64,000 nt of DNA from Clostridiales bacterium (GTDB lineage Bacteria > Bacillota > DSM-16504 > Desulfitibacterales > JAICDB01), in contig JAICDB010000003.1 in assembly GCA_020063565.1 (NCBI GenBank), positions 62,001 to 126,000 of the forward strand, read 5' to 3'. Both the position numbers and the translations under genes were made by a program. The notes beneath the pieces were generated by a model that did no database searches, had not been told where the DNA came from, and saw only the letters and a list, made by a program, of their open reading frames with translations. Positions 1 through 9,511 of the stretch are shown one piece after another; position 1 is the stretch's first letter, and every line of letters starts with the position of its first letter.

Positions 1-123
1 CCAAAACTAAAAAAGGCTGTGGTGGTCAATAAAAAGTTTTGGGTGGATATTTCAGGTGATATATTGTCCAGTTTGGAAAAATTACAGGGAGTGAAAAAAG
101 TCAGTATTATTTCAGGCGCTTAA
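1..123 (+). CDS. C-terminal fragment of an unidentified protein (truncated by window edge)
   Basis: Open frame from base 1 reads PKLKKAVVVNKKFWVDISGDILSSLEKLQGVKKVSIISGA* ending TAA at 121-123. Confidence 0.4.
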   Translation, partial: PKLKKAVVVNKKFWVDISGDILSSLEKLQGVKKVSIISGA

Positions 124-263
124 AAGATTCAATAGATGAGTTTGAAAAAGATTTTAAATAATTTTTATAAAAATAGGGGCAATGATTGTTTCTATGCTTT
201 TTTTATGGATAAAAAAAATTACCGGGAAAATACTAAATTAAAAGAGATAAAGGAGGTGACACT

Positions 264-764
264 GTGCTAAAAGATAAAAGACTCTTCCTGGCTATTACTC
301 TTCTTATACTGGCAGTGATGGTTTTTGCATTTGCATGTACCCCAAATACAGAACAAGAAGAAGATAAAGGTGATGCAAATAAAAATGAACCAGCAGAAAA
401 ACAAAAAGGCGTAGTAACCGAGGAAAAACTGGCACAAATGACCCAGGACCAGGCGCCAAATGGTTGTGAAGATTGTCACCGTAAAATAAGTGAAGAGAAA
501 GATTACACTTTAGCAGCTGAAGCAAATGAAATTGAAGGGCACCCCACCGTTAAGGAGGATGCTACAGTTCAGGATTGTTATAAATGCCACAGTAAAGATA
601 GCGACAAACCTTTTGGTAAAATATTACATGCGGGGCACCTTGTGGAGGGTGAACATTATAAAGAAAAATATGATAGCAATTGTATCAACTGTCATAAAGT
701 TAATGACAACGGTTCCATTATAGTAAAGGATTTGGAAAATGAGGAAACCAAAGAGTCTTTATAG
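264..764 (+). CDS. Multiheme (three CxxCH) c-type cytochrome, probable lipoprotein or membrane-anchored
   Basis: N-terminal hydrophobic signal followed by Cys (FAFAC); heme motifs CEDCH, CYKCH, CINCH; RBS aaaggaggtg before GTG start. Confidence 0.8.
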   Translation: MLKDKRLFLAITLLILAVMVFAFACTPNTEQEEDKGDANKNEPAEKQKGVVTEEKLAQMTQDQAPNGCEDCHRKISEEKDYTLAAEANEIEGHPTVKEDATVQDCYKCHSKDSDKPFGKILHAGHLVEGEHYKEKYDSNCINCHKVNDNGSIIVKDLENEETKESL

Positions 765-791
765 GCACCTTAAAAAGGTGCCTGGTTTTTA
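763..791 (+). terminator. Rho-independent terminator after the cytochrome
   Basis: aggcacctt-aaa-aaggtgcct followed by ggttttt. Confidence 0.75.
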
Positions 792-940
792 TGCTATCAG
801 AAAGTATAACTTTTACTTCCTGATAGCATAAGTGCAATTTTAGTGGACTTATTAGGTAAAATTTTATTTTTTTTAGAAGGAAAATAGTAACCTTAGTTGA
901 ATTAGCATAAATGTACCAAGAATTATTGAGGAGGAGAACC

Positions 941-1432
941 GTGCGAATAGCAATTTATCCCGGTACCTTTGACCCAATTACATATGGCCACTTAGATATT
1001 ATTGAAAGAAGTGCTGCACTATTTGATAAAGTTATAGTTGGAGTCGCAGACGATAATTATAAAAATAATTTGTTTAGTTTAGAGGAAAGGCTTGAACTGG
1101 TCAAATTTCAGGTAAAGAAATTTTCTAATGTGGAAACCAAGGATTTTAAAGGTCTTTTAATGAATTTTGTAAAAAAAGAAGGAGCATGTGCTGTAATAAG
1201 AGGCTTAAGGGCAGTTTCAGATTTTGACTACGAATTTCAGATGTCATTGATGAATAAGAAACTTGCTGCGGATATTGAAACGGTTTTTTTAATGACTTCC
1301 AGTGAATATCTTTTTATTAGTTCCAGCATAATAAAACAAGTTTCATCCCTGGGGGGATGTATTGAGGGATTGGTTCCCAAAGAAGTGGCTTTAGCGCTTA
1401 AAGAAAAATATAATAAAATTAAAGGTATTTAG
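941..1432 (+). CDS. coaD: Phosphopantetheine adenylyltransferase
   Basis: [24 protein letters not shown]... ; GTG start at 941 after gaggaggag RBS. Confidence 0.95.
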   Translation: MRIAIYPGTFDPITYGHLDIIERSAALFDKVIVGVADDNYKNNLFSLEERLELVKFQVKKFSNVETKDFKGLLMNFVKKEGACAVIRGLRAVSDFDYEFQMSLMNKKLAADIETVFLMTSSEYLFISSSIIKQVSSLGGCIEGLVPKEVALALKEKYNKIKGI

Positions 1433-1461
1433 AATTGCCAGTGCATGAGAGAGGTGAAAGT

Positions 1462-1704
1462 ATGGCAAATATCGAAGTTAATAGCGAATATGTGATGATT
1501 AAAGCATTGGAAAATGGTGTGACAATAATAGGATTAACAAGGGGAGAAAATACTAAATTTCATCATTCGGAAAAGTTGGACAAGGGGGAAATAATGCTTG
1601 CACAATTTACAGAACATACTTCCGCTATTAAAATCCGGGGTAAGGCTGAAGTTTATTCCAAGCATGGAAAGGTTATTTCAGGCATAGTTCAGTCTGAAAT
1701 TTAA
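1462..1704 (+). CDS. mtrB: Trp RNA-binding attenuation protein (TRAP)
   Basis: [62 protein letters not shown]...; contains the TRAP core [29 protein letters not shown]. Confidence 0.93.
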   Translation: MANIEVNSEYVMIKALENGVTIIGLTRGENTKFHHSEKLDKGEIMLAQFTEHTSAIKIRGKAEVYSKHGKVISGIVQSEI

Positions 1705-1724
1705 ATTTTAAGGGGGGTCCGGGT

Positions 1725-1919
1725 GTGTGGACAGTGGTGTATATAGCGCCTACAAAAAAATTGGCAGAAAAAATGGAAAGGACACTTGCTGATGAAGGTG
1801 TGCTTGTGAATTTGAGGCCCACAAATCCTGATTCTGAGAGAAGTTCCGTAGAGATTTTAGTCCTTGAATCTGAGGCAGAGGAAGCGCATGAGATAATTAA
1901 TCAGGTACTAGCTACTTAA
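1725..1919 (+). CDS. Small DUF2007-like (putative signal-transducing) protein
   Basis: 64 aa, GTG start, MWTVVYIAPTKKLAEKMERTLADEGVLVNLRP... Confidence 0.55.
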   Translation: MWTVVYIAPTKKLAEKMERTLADEGVLVNLRPTNPDSERSSVEILVLESEAEEAHEIINQVLAT

Positions 1920-1943
1920 ATTTATAAATAGGAGGAATCTAAA

Positions 1944-3692
1944 ATGCGTCGCACTAAGATTGTATGTACAATTGGTCCTGCCAGTGAGCAAGTAGAAACA
2001 CTTCAAGAAATGATAAATAGTGGTATGAACGTGGCACGTTTAAATTTTTCGCATGGAGACCATGATGAACATCTGCAAAGAATTAAAAATATCAGAACAG
2101 CTATGAAGAATTGTGGCAAAAAGGTAGCTTTGTTACTGGACACAAAGGGACCGGAAATTAGGATAGGATCAGTTGAACCTGATACAGTTGTTTTGGAGAA
2201 AGGTCAAAAATTTGTCTTAACCACCGAGGAAATAACGGGGGGGAAAGAAAAAGTATCTGTTTCTTATAAAGGACTTCCTCAAGATGTAAAAAGAGGTGAT
2301 AAAATTCTCATTGATGATGGCCTTATTGAATTACAGGTAATGGAAACAACTTCTCAAGAAATTATCTGTACTGTGCTAAACACAGGTGAAATCTCCAGCC
2401 GCAAGGGCGTAAACGTACCGGGAGTTCACGTTAACCTTCCGGCCATTACCGAAAAGGATGTTAAAGATATAGTCTTTGGCATTGAGCAGGAAGTTGATTT
2501 TGTTGCTGCTTCCTTCATTAGAACTGCTTCTGATGTCCTGGAAATACGCAGGCTTCTCGAAGAACATAACTCAGATATCCATATTATTGCAAAAATTGAA
2601 AACCGTGCCGGAGTAGATAATATTGATGACATTTTACAGGTTGCTGACGGAATAATGGTTGCCAGGGGAGATTTAGGGGTAGAAATACCTTCTGAAGAAG
2701 TGCCTTTGGTTCAAAAGTCCATTATTCAAAAATGCAATAAGCTTGGAAAACCTGTTATCACTGCTACACAGATGTTAGACAGTATGATCAGAAACCCCAG
2801 ACCTACTAGGGCGGAAGCAAGCGACGTTGCAAATGCAATATTTGATGGTACAGATGCCATAATGCTTTCGGGAGAAACTGCAAAGGGTAAATATCCTCTG
2901 GAAGCTGTAAAAACCATGGACAGAATCGCACAAAAAGCTGAAGATGCTTTAAATTATGAGGAAATTTTATACTCCAAACCTCAAAAACAAAAGACTATTA
3001 CAGATAGTATCAGCCGTGCTACCTGTGATGCAGCACTGGATTTGGATGCAGAAGCAATTATAACTCCAACTGCTTCCGGGTCTACAGCACGCATGGTATC
3101 TAAATACAGGCCAAAGTCCATCATTTGTGCGGCAACCCCTGATGAAAGGGTAGCAAATAAACTGTGTTTAGTATGGGGTGTTTATCCGGTTGTTGTAAAT
3201 AAAACTAATGGTACAGATGAAATGATTACTGAAGCGGTACAGAAGACTTTGGATGCCAATTACATACAATTAGGCGCCCTTGTGGTTGTAACTGCAGGAG
3301 TACCGGCCGGTGTACCGGGTACTACTAACCTTATGAAGGTACATGTTGTAGGAGAAGTCATCGTTAGGGGAACAGGTGCAGGTCCTGGTACAGTCAGTGG
3401 AAAGGTTAAAATTGCCAAAAATGCGGCAGAAGCCAATGAAAAAATGGATAAAGGTGATATTTTAGTTACACTTGGTACAGATCGAGATTATATTAGTGCA
3501 ATGGAAAAGGCTGCTGCTGTCATCACTGAAGAGGGAGGACTCACCTCTCACGCTGCCGTTGTAGGTCTAAACCTGGGTATTCCCGTTATAGTTGGGGCAA
3601 AGGATGCAATGAAGTTGTTAGAGGAAGGTTCTACAATTACTGTTGATGGCGTAAGGGGTCTTATTTATAAAGGAATAGCTAAAGCTTTATAA
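1944..3692 (+). CDS. pyk: Pyruvate kinase with C-terminal PEP-utilizer (phosphohistidine-like) domain
   Basis: [15 protein letters not shown]...[11 protein letters not shown]...; C-terminal [21 protein letters not shown]. Confidence 0.96.
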   Translation: MRRTKIVCTIGPASEQVETLQEMINSGMNVARLNFSHGDHDEHLQRIKNIRTAMKNCGKKVALLLDTKGPEIRIGSVEPDTVVLEKGQKFVLTTEEITGGKEKVSVSYKGLPQDVKRGDKILIDDGLIELQVMETTSQEIICTVLNTGEISSRKGVNVPGVHVNLPAITEKDVKDIVFGIEQEVDFVAASFIRTASDVLEIRRLLEEHNSDIHIIAKIENRAGVDNIDDILQVADGIMVARGDLGVEIPSEEVPLVQKSIIQKCNKLGKPVITATQMLDSMIRNPRPTRAEASDVANAIFDGTDAIMLSGETAKGKYPLEAVKTMDRIAQKAEDALNYEEILYSKPQKQKTITDSISRATCDAALDLDAEAIITPTASGSTARMVSKYRPKSIICAATPDERVANKLCLVWGVYPVVVNKTNGTDEMITEAVQKTLDANYIQLGALVVVTAGVPAGVPGTTNLMKVHVVGEVIVRGTGAGPGTVSGKVKIAKNAAEANEKMDKGDILVTLGTDRDYISAMEKAAAVITEEGGLTSHAAVVGLNLGIPVIVGAKDAMKLLEEGSTITVDGVRGLIYKGIAKAL

Positions 3693-3801
3693 GTTAACTG
3701 TAAACTTTAAAAAATATCCCATGTTATTCCGCTTTCGAACATCCTCTTTTAGGAATATACAGGGAAAGTATAATTATTGGGGAGTCATAAATTCAACTAA
3801 G

Positions 3802-3850
3802 ACTTGCGCCTGCGCCAAAGACTTGGCGCAGGCCAAGTTTTCATTTTGCC
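3802..3850 (+). terminator. Strong GC hairpin with T-rich tail between pyk and the carboxyltransferase gene
   Basis: acttgcgcctgcgcca-aagac-ttggcgcaggccaagt followed by tttcatttt. Confidence 0.6.
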
Positions 3851-3865
3851 CTGGAGGTGTGAGGT

Positions 3866-5278
3866 ATGACTGGCAATAGAAAGGTAAAGATTACCGATAC
3901 TACCCTGAGGGATGGACATCAATCCCTGCTGGCAACACGTATGAAAATAGAAGATATGTTGCCCATTGCTGAAAAAATTGATAGCGTAGGTTTCCATTCT
4001 CTGGAAGTTTGGGGTGGCGCTACCTTCGACAGTTGCATGAGATTTCTGAATGAGGATCCCTGGGAACGTCTCAAGACCCTCAAAAAGGTATTTAAAAACA
4101 CAAAATTGCAGATGCTCTTACGGGGCCAGAATTTAGTAGGTTATAAACACTATCCCGATGATGTGGCGGAACTGTTTGTTAAAAAAGCAGTAGAAAATGG
4201 TATGGATATCTTTAGAGTTTTTGATGCATTAAATGACCCGCGTAATATGGCAAAGGTAATGACTGTGGCAAGGAAAGAAGGAGCTCATGTTCAAGCCACA
4301 ATTTCTTATACTATCAGTCCTTACCACAACATCGAGCGTTATGTAGAAAAGGCAAAGGAACTTAAAGAGTTAGGCGCCCATAGTTTGTGTATCAAGGACA
4401 TGGCCGGGCTTATAACTCCCAAAGCGGCATATGATTTAGTAAAAAGACTAAAGGAAGAACTGCAAATACCTATCCAGCTTCACTGCCATTATACCAGCGG
4501 CATGGCTGCAATGGCATATTTAAAGGCTATTGAAGCAGGTGTAGATGTTATAGATTGTGCAATTTCCCCGCTTGCCCTTGGTACCTCTCAACCTGCAATT
4601 GAGACAATGGTTGCCAGCTTGAAGGATACGAAATATGATACGGGTCTGAACCTGGAGCTGTTGTCGGAGATAGCAGCATATTTTAAAGACATTAGAAAAA
4701 AATATGCCCAATTTGACGTTGCTGCTACTTCTGTAGACACCAATGTGTTAAGGTACCAGATTCCGGGAGGAATGCTGTCTAATTTTTATACCCAGCTCAA
4801 ACAGCAGAATGCTCTTAATAAACTTGAAGAAGTGCTTGCAGAAGTGCCCAGGGTTCGTGAAGATTTTGGTTATCCGCCCCTTGTAACTCCTTCGAGCCAG
4901 ATAGTGGGTTCTCAGGCAGTATTAAATGTTTTGACAGGTGAGAGATACAAAATAGTGACTAACGAGGTAAAGGCTTATATGAAGGGAAGTTATGGCCGGC
5001 CGCCTGCACCTGTAAATGAAGAGGTCAGGAAAAAGATTATTGGAGATGAAAAACCTATAGAATGCAGACCGGCCGATTTATTAGAACCGGGTTTAGAAGC
5101 AGCAAAAAGAGAAATTGCACCGTATATGGAAAAAGAAGAGGATATTCTTTCCTATGCTATTTTCCCCAATGTAGCGAAGAAATTTTTAGAGGAGAGAATG
5201 GCCGGCAAAGTAAAGGTAGACTTCAATATTGCTCAAGAGGGACCTAATAATGGAACCAGTGCCTTTTATCCAGTATAA
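3866..5278 (+). CDS. Pyruvate/oxaloacetate carboxyltransferase 5S subunit (oadA/pycB-like), no biotinyl domain
   Basis: KITDTTLRDGHQSLLATRM...EVWGGATFDSCMRFLNEDPWERL...; 470 aa ending without an MKM biotinylation motif. Confidence 0.88.
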   Translation: MTGNRKVKITDTTLRDGHQSLLATRMKIEDMLPIAEKIDSVGFHSLEVWGGATFDSCMRFLNEDPWERLKTLKKVFKNTKLQMLLRGQNLVGYKHYPDDVAELFVKKAVENGMDIFRVFDALNDPRNMAKVMTVARKEGAHVQATISYTISPYHNIERYVEKAKELKELGAHSLCIKDMAGLITPKAAYDLVKRLKEELQIPIQLHCHYTSGMAAMAYLKAIEAGVDVIDCAISPLALGTSQPAIETMVASLKDTKYDTGLNLELLSEIAAYFKDIRKKYAQFDVAATSVDTNVLRYQIPGGMLSNFYTQLKQQNALNKLEEVLAEVPRVREDFGYPPLVTPSSQIVGSQAVLNVLTGERYKIVTNEVKAYMKGSYGRPPAPVNEEVRKKIIGDEKPIECRPADLLEPGLEAAKREIAPYMEKEEDILSYAIFPNVAKKFLEERMAGKVKVDFNIAQEGPNNGTSAFYPV

Positions 5279-5284
5279 AAAAGT

Positions 5285-5320
5285 AACAACCCCTTATTTT
5301 TGTAAAGGGGTTGTTTTTAA
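5285..5320 (+). terminator. Rho-independent terminator
   Basis: aacaaccccttatttttgtaaaggggttgttttt. Confidence 0.8.
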
Positions 5321-5351
5321 ATGATTACATATTGCTCAAGGGGGAATTTTT

Positions 5352-5678
5352 ATGCTTTCTATGCTGGAAAAGCTGGATCCGCCTTTTTACAAGAAATTTA
5401 AGCAAGCAGTTAATTTTAATGAAATTACAGTCTTCTCACTACAGTTATCTCCTAAAACAGCCATTGTATTAACCAATGTCTACGCATATGCTTTGAAAAA
5501 AAGATTAATTGGAATTAACCTTACTAGAATATCTTTGAAAGCTATTAAAAGTGTCTCTTTTAATGGTGCCGTAGAAATAAAAACCGTGTTGGATGAAAAT
5601 ATTTCTTTGACTGTACAAAGAAGTAAAAGAGATCTTGCCAGGAAAGCTGTGGAAAAACTCCGATCAAAGCTTACGTAA
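5352..5678 (+). CDS. Hypothetical protein, possibly PH-domain-like
   Basis: 108 aa with RBS-like aaggggg upstream; overlaps the 3' end of the opposite-strand gene by 15 nt. Confidence 0.55.
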   Translation: MLSMLEKLDPPFYKKFKQAVNFNEITVFSLQLSPKTAIVLTNVYAYALKKRLIGINLTRISLKAIKSVSFNGAVEIKTVLDENISLTVQRSKRDLARKAVEKLRSKLT

Positions 5679-6179
5679 TCTTCTAGCTAAGAAGCCGCCA
5701 TGAAATGAAGTTGGCTCATAGGATACAACGAAAGCCTTCGGGTCAATTTCATTAATTAAATTAAACAACTTCTTTTGGTCTTTTCTTTTAGCCAGGACTG
5801 AAATTATTTGGCGTTCTCCTTTTTGCCCGTTTCCATACCAGTTTGTAGCTCCGAAACCTTTGTCCCTTAATTTTTGAGGAATGTCCGGTTCTAGCTTTGT
5901 TGTTATTATCTGGACAGTTACATAACCAAGCGCCATCCAGCGTTCAATAAAGCTTCCTACCCAGATGCCAACTGAAAAACCTAAACAGTAGACTATTACA
6001 TTTAATGGTTTATCGAGGTTTTGTAACACCATTGATAAACCTATAACATAGACAAGCACTTCTAAAAAACTCACCAGGGAGGCATATAGGGTACGTCCCT
6101 TGATCATGAAAATTGTCCTTAATGTTAAAACAGAAACGAAGGCAATTTGAATAGAGAAAATAATTAATAAGATTTTCAT
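5664..6179 (-). CDS. DUF2179 / UPF0316-family membrane protein
   Basis: MKILLIIFSIQIAFVSVLTLRTIFMIKG...GFGATNWYGNGQKGERQIISVLAKRKD; Met at 6179 follows gaaggtgaat RBS. Confidence 0.8.
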   Translation of the reverse strand: MKILLIIFSIQIAFVSVLTLRTIFMIKGRTLYASLVSFLEVLVYVIGLSMVLQNLDKPLNVIVYCLGFSVGIWVGSFIERWMALGYVTVQIITTKLEPDIPQKLRDKGFGATNWYGNGQKGERQIISVLAKRKDQKKLFNLINEIDPKAFVVSYEPTSFHGGFLARRLRKL

Positions 6180-6262
6180 ATTATTCACCTTCTTTACGGC
6201 TGAAAATTTCATACAGCATCTATTATATAAAAATGTTAGGTAAATTTAAATGAAAAATATAA

Positions 6263-6294
6263 GGGAAACCTCCTCCTAATTTGGGGAGTTTCCC
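6263..6294 (-). terminator. Terminator-like hairpin downstream of minC
   Basis: gggaaacctcc...ggggagtttccc. Confidence 0.6.
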
Positions 6295-6333
6295 TCACAG
6301 CTAAGTTGAGTTTGAATAATTTTTTACTAATTT

Positions 6334-7002
6334 CTAGACTATTTTTCGAAACTTCTTCCTTGGATACTTTTCTATGACAATGGTATTATTGATTAAACGT
6401 GCTATTTCCGGGGTTTTTGTAGGTAGTGGACTATTTTCCGGATTTCTGGCAACTGTCTGAGCTATCCTAATTTGGTGCGGGCGAAAATCATAAGCCATGA
6501 TAAATGAATCAGTGTCTCCATTAGTTCCCCCATGGGCTATTCCTTTAAGTGTTCCCATCACAATGATGCTGCCGGTTGCTGTTATTTGCCCACCGGGGTT
6601 AACATCCCCCAGTAATATTACATTGCCTTCATAATGCTGTTTTTGTCCATTTCTAATACTGCCTTGTACAAGCTGATTCTTTCCTTTTAATTCGTCAGGT
6701 AGGATACCGTTAATTTCTGTCCTTGAAATATTATCACTATCCCTGTGAGTTGTTTCCTTTTCAGGTTGTTTTTTTGGTATCAATCCGTATTCCTTACAGA
6801 GGGTTTCCAGTTCTTTACGCTGCTCTACTGTAAAATCTCTACCCTGGGGTTTGAGAAAAAAGTGTGCTCCTTGAAAAAAGCCTTTAGCTGATTCAAGTTT
6901 CTGGATAAGGCAAGTTTTTAATTCTTCCAATTCATGATATGTATTTAAATATATAATGAGACCATTTTTTGAGCCTTTAATGCTGACAATATCTTGTGCC
7001 AT
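6334..7002 (-). CDS. minC: Septum site-determining protein MinC
   Basis: C-terminal beta-helix signature YEGNVILLGDVNPGGQITATGSIIVMGTLKGIAHGG...MAYDFRPHQIRIA. Confidence 0.9.
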   Translation of the reverse strand: MAQDIVSIKGSKNGLIIYLNTYHELEELKTCLIQKLESAKGFFQGAHFFLKPQGRDFTVEQRKELETLCKEYGLIPKKQPEKETTHRDSDNISRTEINGILPDELKGKNQLVQGSIRNGQKQHYEGNVILLGDVNPGGQITATGSIIVMGTLKGIAHGGTNGDTDSFIMAYDFRPHQIRIAQTVARNPENSPLPTKTPEIARLINNTIVIEKYPRKKFRKIV

Positions 7003-7145
7003 TAGTCACCATCCTTTTCCAATTTTATTATATTAACAAATTTCGCCATTTTTAGATGTATTCCTTCTTTATTTCTTATTTTTCTTTCCCTTTCTAAAGT
7101 ACCGGTCTATAGGTTAAAATAATATGTATGACTGGAGGGGGAAAA

Positions 7146-7871
7146 ATGAACATTTATGCCATGGCTGATTTACACTTATCCTTTACTGAAAAATTTCAAA
7201 TTGATAACCTGGAAAGTACAAAGCTTTCCAAACCAATGGACATCTTTGGCGATAAATGGGATAATCATTACTTAAAAATCTGGCGCAATTGGTCTGCTAC
7301 TGTAAAAGAGGATGATATTGTTCTTGTGCCGGGTGACATTTCCTGGGCGTTAAAACTGGAGGAAGCGCTGTTTGATCTGGAATTTATAGAGAGATTACCC
7401 GGCAAAAAAATACTGGGAAAAGGGAATCATGATTACTGGTGGCAAAGTCTTAAAAAAATATCTGAAGTGACTTCAGATAGGATCGATATTCTGCAGAACA
7501 ACTGCCTGCCATTAAACGATGAAGTGGTATTGTGCGGCACACGGGGATGGTTGTCTCCTAATGATATCCAATTTGAGGAACATAATGAAAAATTATATAA
7601 AAGAGAATTAATCAGGCTCGAAAATTCTTTAAAAAAGGCACCTGCAGGTAAAAAAATACTTGTTATGCTTCATTATCCACCTGTTAATGATAAACATGAA
7701 AGAAGCGGTTTCATTGAATTAATGGAATCCTACGGGGTCCATACTTGTATTTACGGGCACCTCCATGACGGCTCAATTCGCATGCGAATTGAAGGTGATA
7801 AGTGGGGAATAAATTTTCAACTTGTATCTGCTGACTATCTGGACTTTAAACCCAAGTTAATTAAAATCTAA
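7146..7871 (+). CDS. Calcineurin-like metallophosphoesterase
   Basis: MADLHLSF, VPGDISWAL, GKGNHDYWW, HYPPVND, YGHLHDG motifs. Confidence 0.88.
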   Translation: MNIYAMADLHLSFTEKFQIDNLESTKLSKPMDIFGDKWDNHYLKIWRNWSATVKEDDIVLVPGDISWALKLEEALFDLEFIERLPGKKILGKGNHDYWWQSLKKISEVTSDRIDILQNNCLPLNDEVVLCGTRGWLSPNDIQFEEHNEKLYKRELIRLENSLKKAPAGKKILVMLHYPPVNDKHERSGFIELMESYGVHTCIYGHLHDGSIRMRIEGDKWGINFQLVSADYLDFKPKLIKI

Positions 7872-7941
7872 GATACAGGAACATTTTTTGATAATTAGCG
7901 TCTATATTATAGACAATTTTCAGCAAAGGGAAGGTGTTTAA

Positions 7942-8355
7942 ATGTCAACAAGCAATGTTTCAATTCAGAAAAACGGCAAGCCTAAGAAAAACAAGAATTT
8001 TAGTGCCGCTATCATACTCGCCCTGATTATAATCTGGTCCGGCTTAGTATACGGAGGCTACTGGTTTGTTCAGGATACCCTTTCCGTACATAGGGAAAAG
8101 ATGCAAAGCTATGTGGATGAAGCCGTTAAAAATGTCCAGGAAACAAATGCAATGAATATAAGAAGTCTGGAAGATAAACTAGAAGCACTGCAGTATGAAA
8201 TGAAAAAAATCAGCAAAGCTCTGGATAAAGCTGATGAAAGTATTCAGGATTCTAATTCCAGCAGGGAAAAATTAAATGAAAAAATTGAAAGCTTAGATGA
8301 ACAACTGGAAGATCTTAAGAAAAGCTTGGATATTTTGAAGGAGTCACAGCAATGA
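7942..8355 (+). CDS. Single-pass membrane coiled-coil protein
   Basis: N-terminal TM (FSAAIILALIIIWSGLVYGGYWFV) then heptad-rich coiled coil; ATGA overlap with next gene. Confidence 0.65.
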   Translation: MSTSNVSIQKNGKPKKNKNFSAAIILALIIIWSGLVYGGYWFVQDTLSVHREKMQSYVDEAVKNVQETNAMNIRSLEDKLEALQYEMKKISKALDKADESIQDSNSSREKLNEKIESLDEQLEDLKKSLDILKESQQ

Positions 8356-9413
8356 GAAGGCTGATAGTGTTTTTAATATTGCTTACGGCCCCTGTAATTG
8401 GTTTTGTGGCGGCAATTGCTACAGCTCAGCCGTTATTGTTCCAATTCGACAGTTCTGAACTTTACTTTTTAGATGAAAAGCTTAATAGTGAAGTAGAAAA
8501 GCTGGCAGGTTATGTGGGAAGGGTTCAAAAAAATGTAGGAATTATTAAATATACACTTGAAGAACAGCAAAAACAGTACAGAGAACAGCAAAAATTACTG
8601 CAAGAACTGGTTAAGAAGAGCCAGGAACAAAAAAAATATTCCGATGCAGTTTATGAACAGAAAATCCTTGCCAGGCTTGGTGCTCCTTTTGAAAGCTATG
8701 AATCCAAAAATGTGCAAATCAAGCTTTTTAAGATACATGAAAACGATTATAGGGGTTACATAGCAAAGGTGAAATTGTATAACCCTGATGTAATTGACGT
8801 GGTACTTGCCAAGGGAGAGCTTGGAGAAAGTGAAACCACTCTGGAAGCAGTCAAAAGAGAACTTGCCATATTTGGGGTAAATGCTGGTGGCTTTTACAGA
8901 ACTTCCATTAACGGGGAAGTACAGCTTTTACCAATAGGCAATACAATGATTGACGGAAAATTTGTGACCGGTTTTACGCCATCTCAAGATGATTTGTTCT
9001 TTTCTGGCTTTACAAGGGACGGGAAATTGATAGGTGATAAATATTATGAAAAGGAACAGCTATTAAGTGAAAATCCCTGGGAAGGAGTAACCTTTGTTCC
9101 CATACTCTTAAAAAACGGACAACCACAACCTATTCCCGAGAAATGGCAGCATCAAAAACATCCTCGCACAGTTCTTGGGCAGTATGCCAACGGAGATTTA
9201 ATTTTTATTGTTATCGACGGTAGGCAAGCAGGTTGGAGTAATGGCATTACATTGGAAGAAATGCAAATTAAACTTCTGGAATTGGGGGTAGTGGATGCTT
9301 ATAACCTTGATGGAGGGGGATCAAGCACCTTTGTATATGGCGGGAAAATTTTAAATCGCCCGTCTGATGGGCATCCTCGACCGGTAGCAACTAATATAGT
9401 AATTTATCCCTAA
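8352..9413 (+). CDS. Phosphodiester glycosidase (NAGPA/DUF2233) domain protein with N-terminal TM and coiled coil
   Basis: GVNAGGFY..., LGQYANGDLIFIVIDGRQAGWSNGITLEEMQ..., YNLDGGGSSTFVYGGKILNRPSDGHPRPVATNIVIYP. Confidence 0.85.
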   Translation: MRRLIVFLILLTAPVIGFVAAIATAQPLLFQFDSSELYFLDEKLNSEVEKLAGYVGRVQKNVGIIKYTLEEQQKQYREQQKLLQELVKKSQEQKKYSDAVYEQKILARLGAPFESYESKNVQIKLFKIHENDYRGYIAKVKLYNPDVIDVVLAKGELGESETTLEAVKRELAIFGVNAGGFYRTSINGEVQLLPIGNTMIDGKFVTGFTPSQDDLFFSGFTRDGKLIGDKYYEKEQLLSENPWEGVTFVPILLKNGQPQPIPEKWQHQKHPRTVLGQYANGDLIFIVIDGRQAGWSNGITLEEMQIKLLELGVVDAYNLDGGGSSTFVYGGKILNRPSDGHPRPVATNIVIYP

Positions 9414-9511
9414 ATATATCATCTTTTTGTTTTTGAAGGCAGGAATATAGCAAGTTTTTGTCTAACCATAAGAAATATCTTCAAAACCTTTTAAAATGTT
9501 AGGATGATTAG

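Noticed and set aside
135-269. 44-codon ORF (MSLKKILNNFYKNRGND...) before the cytochrome
   Set aside because: No convincing RBS and no family resemblance; overlaps the cytochrome RBS and start.
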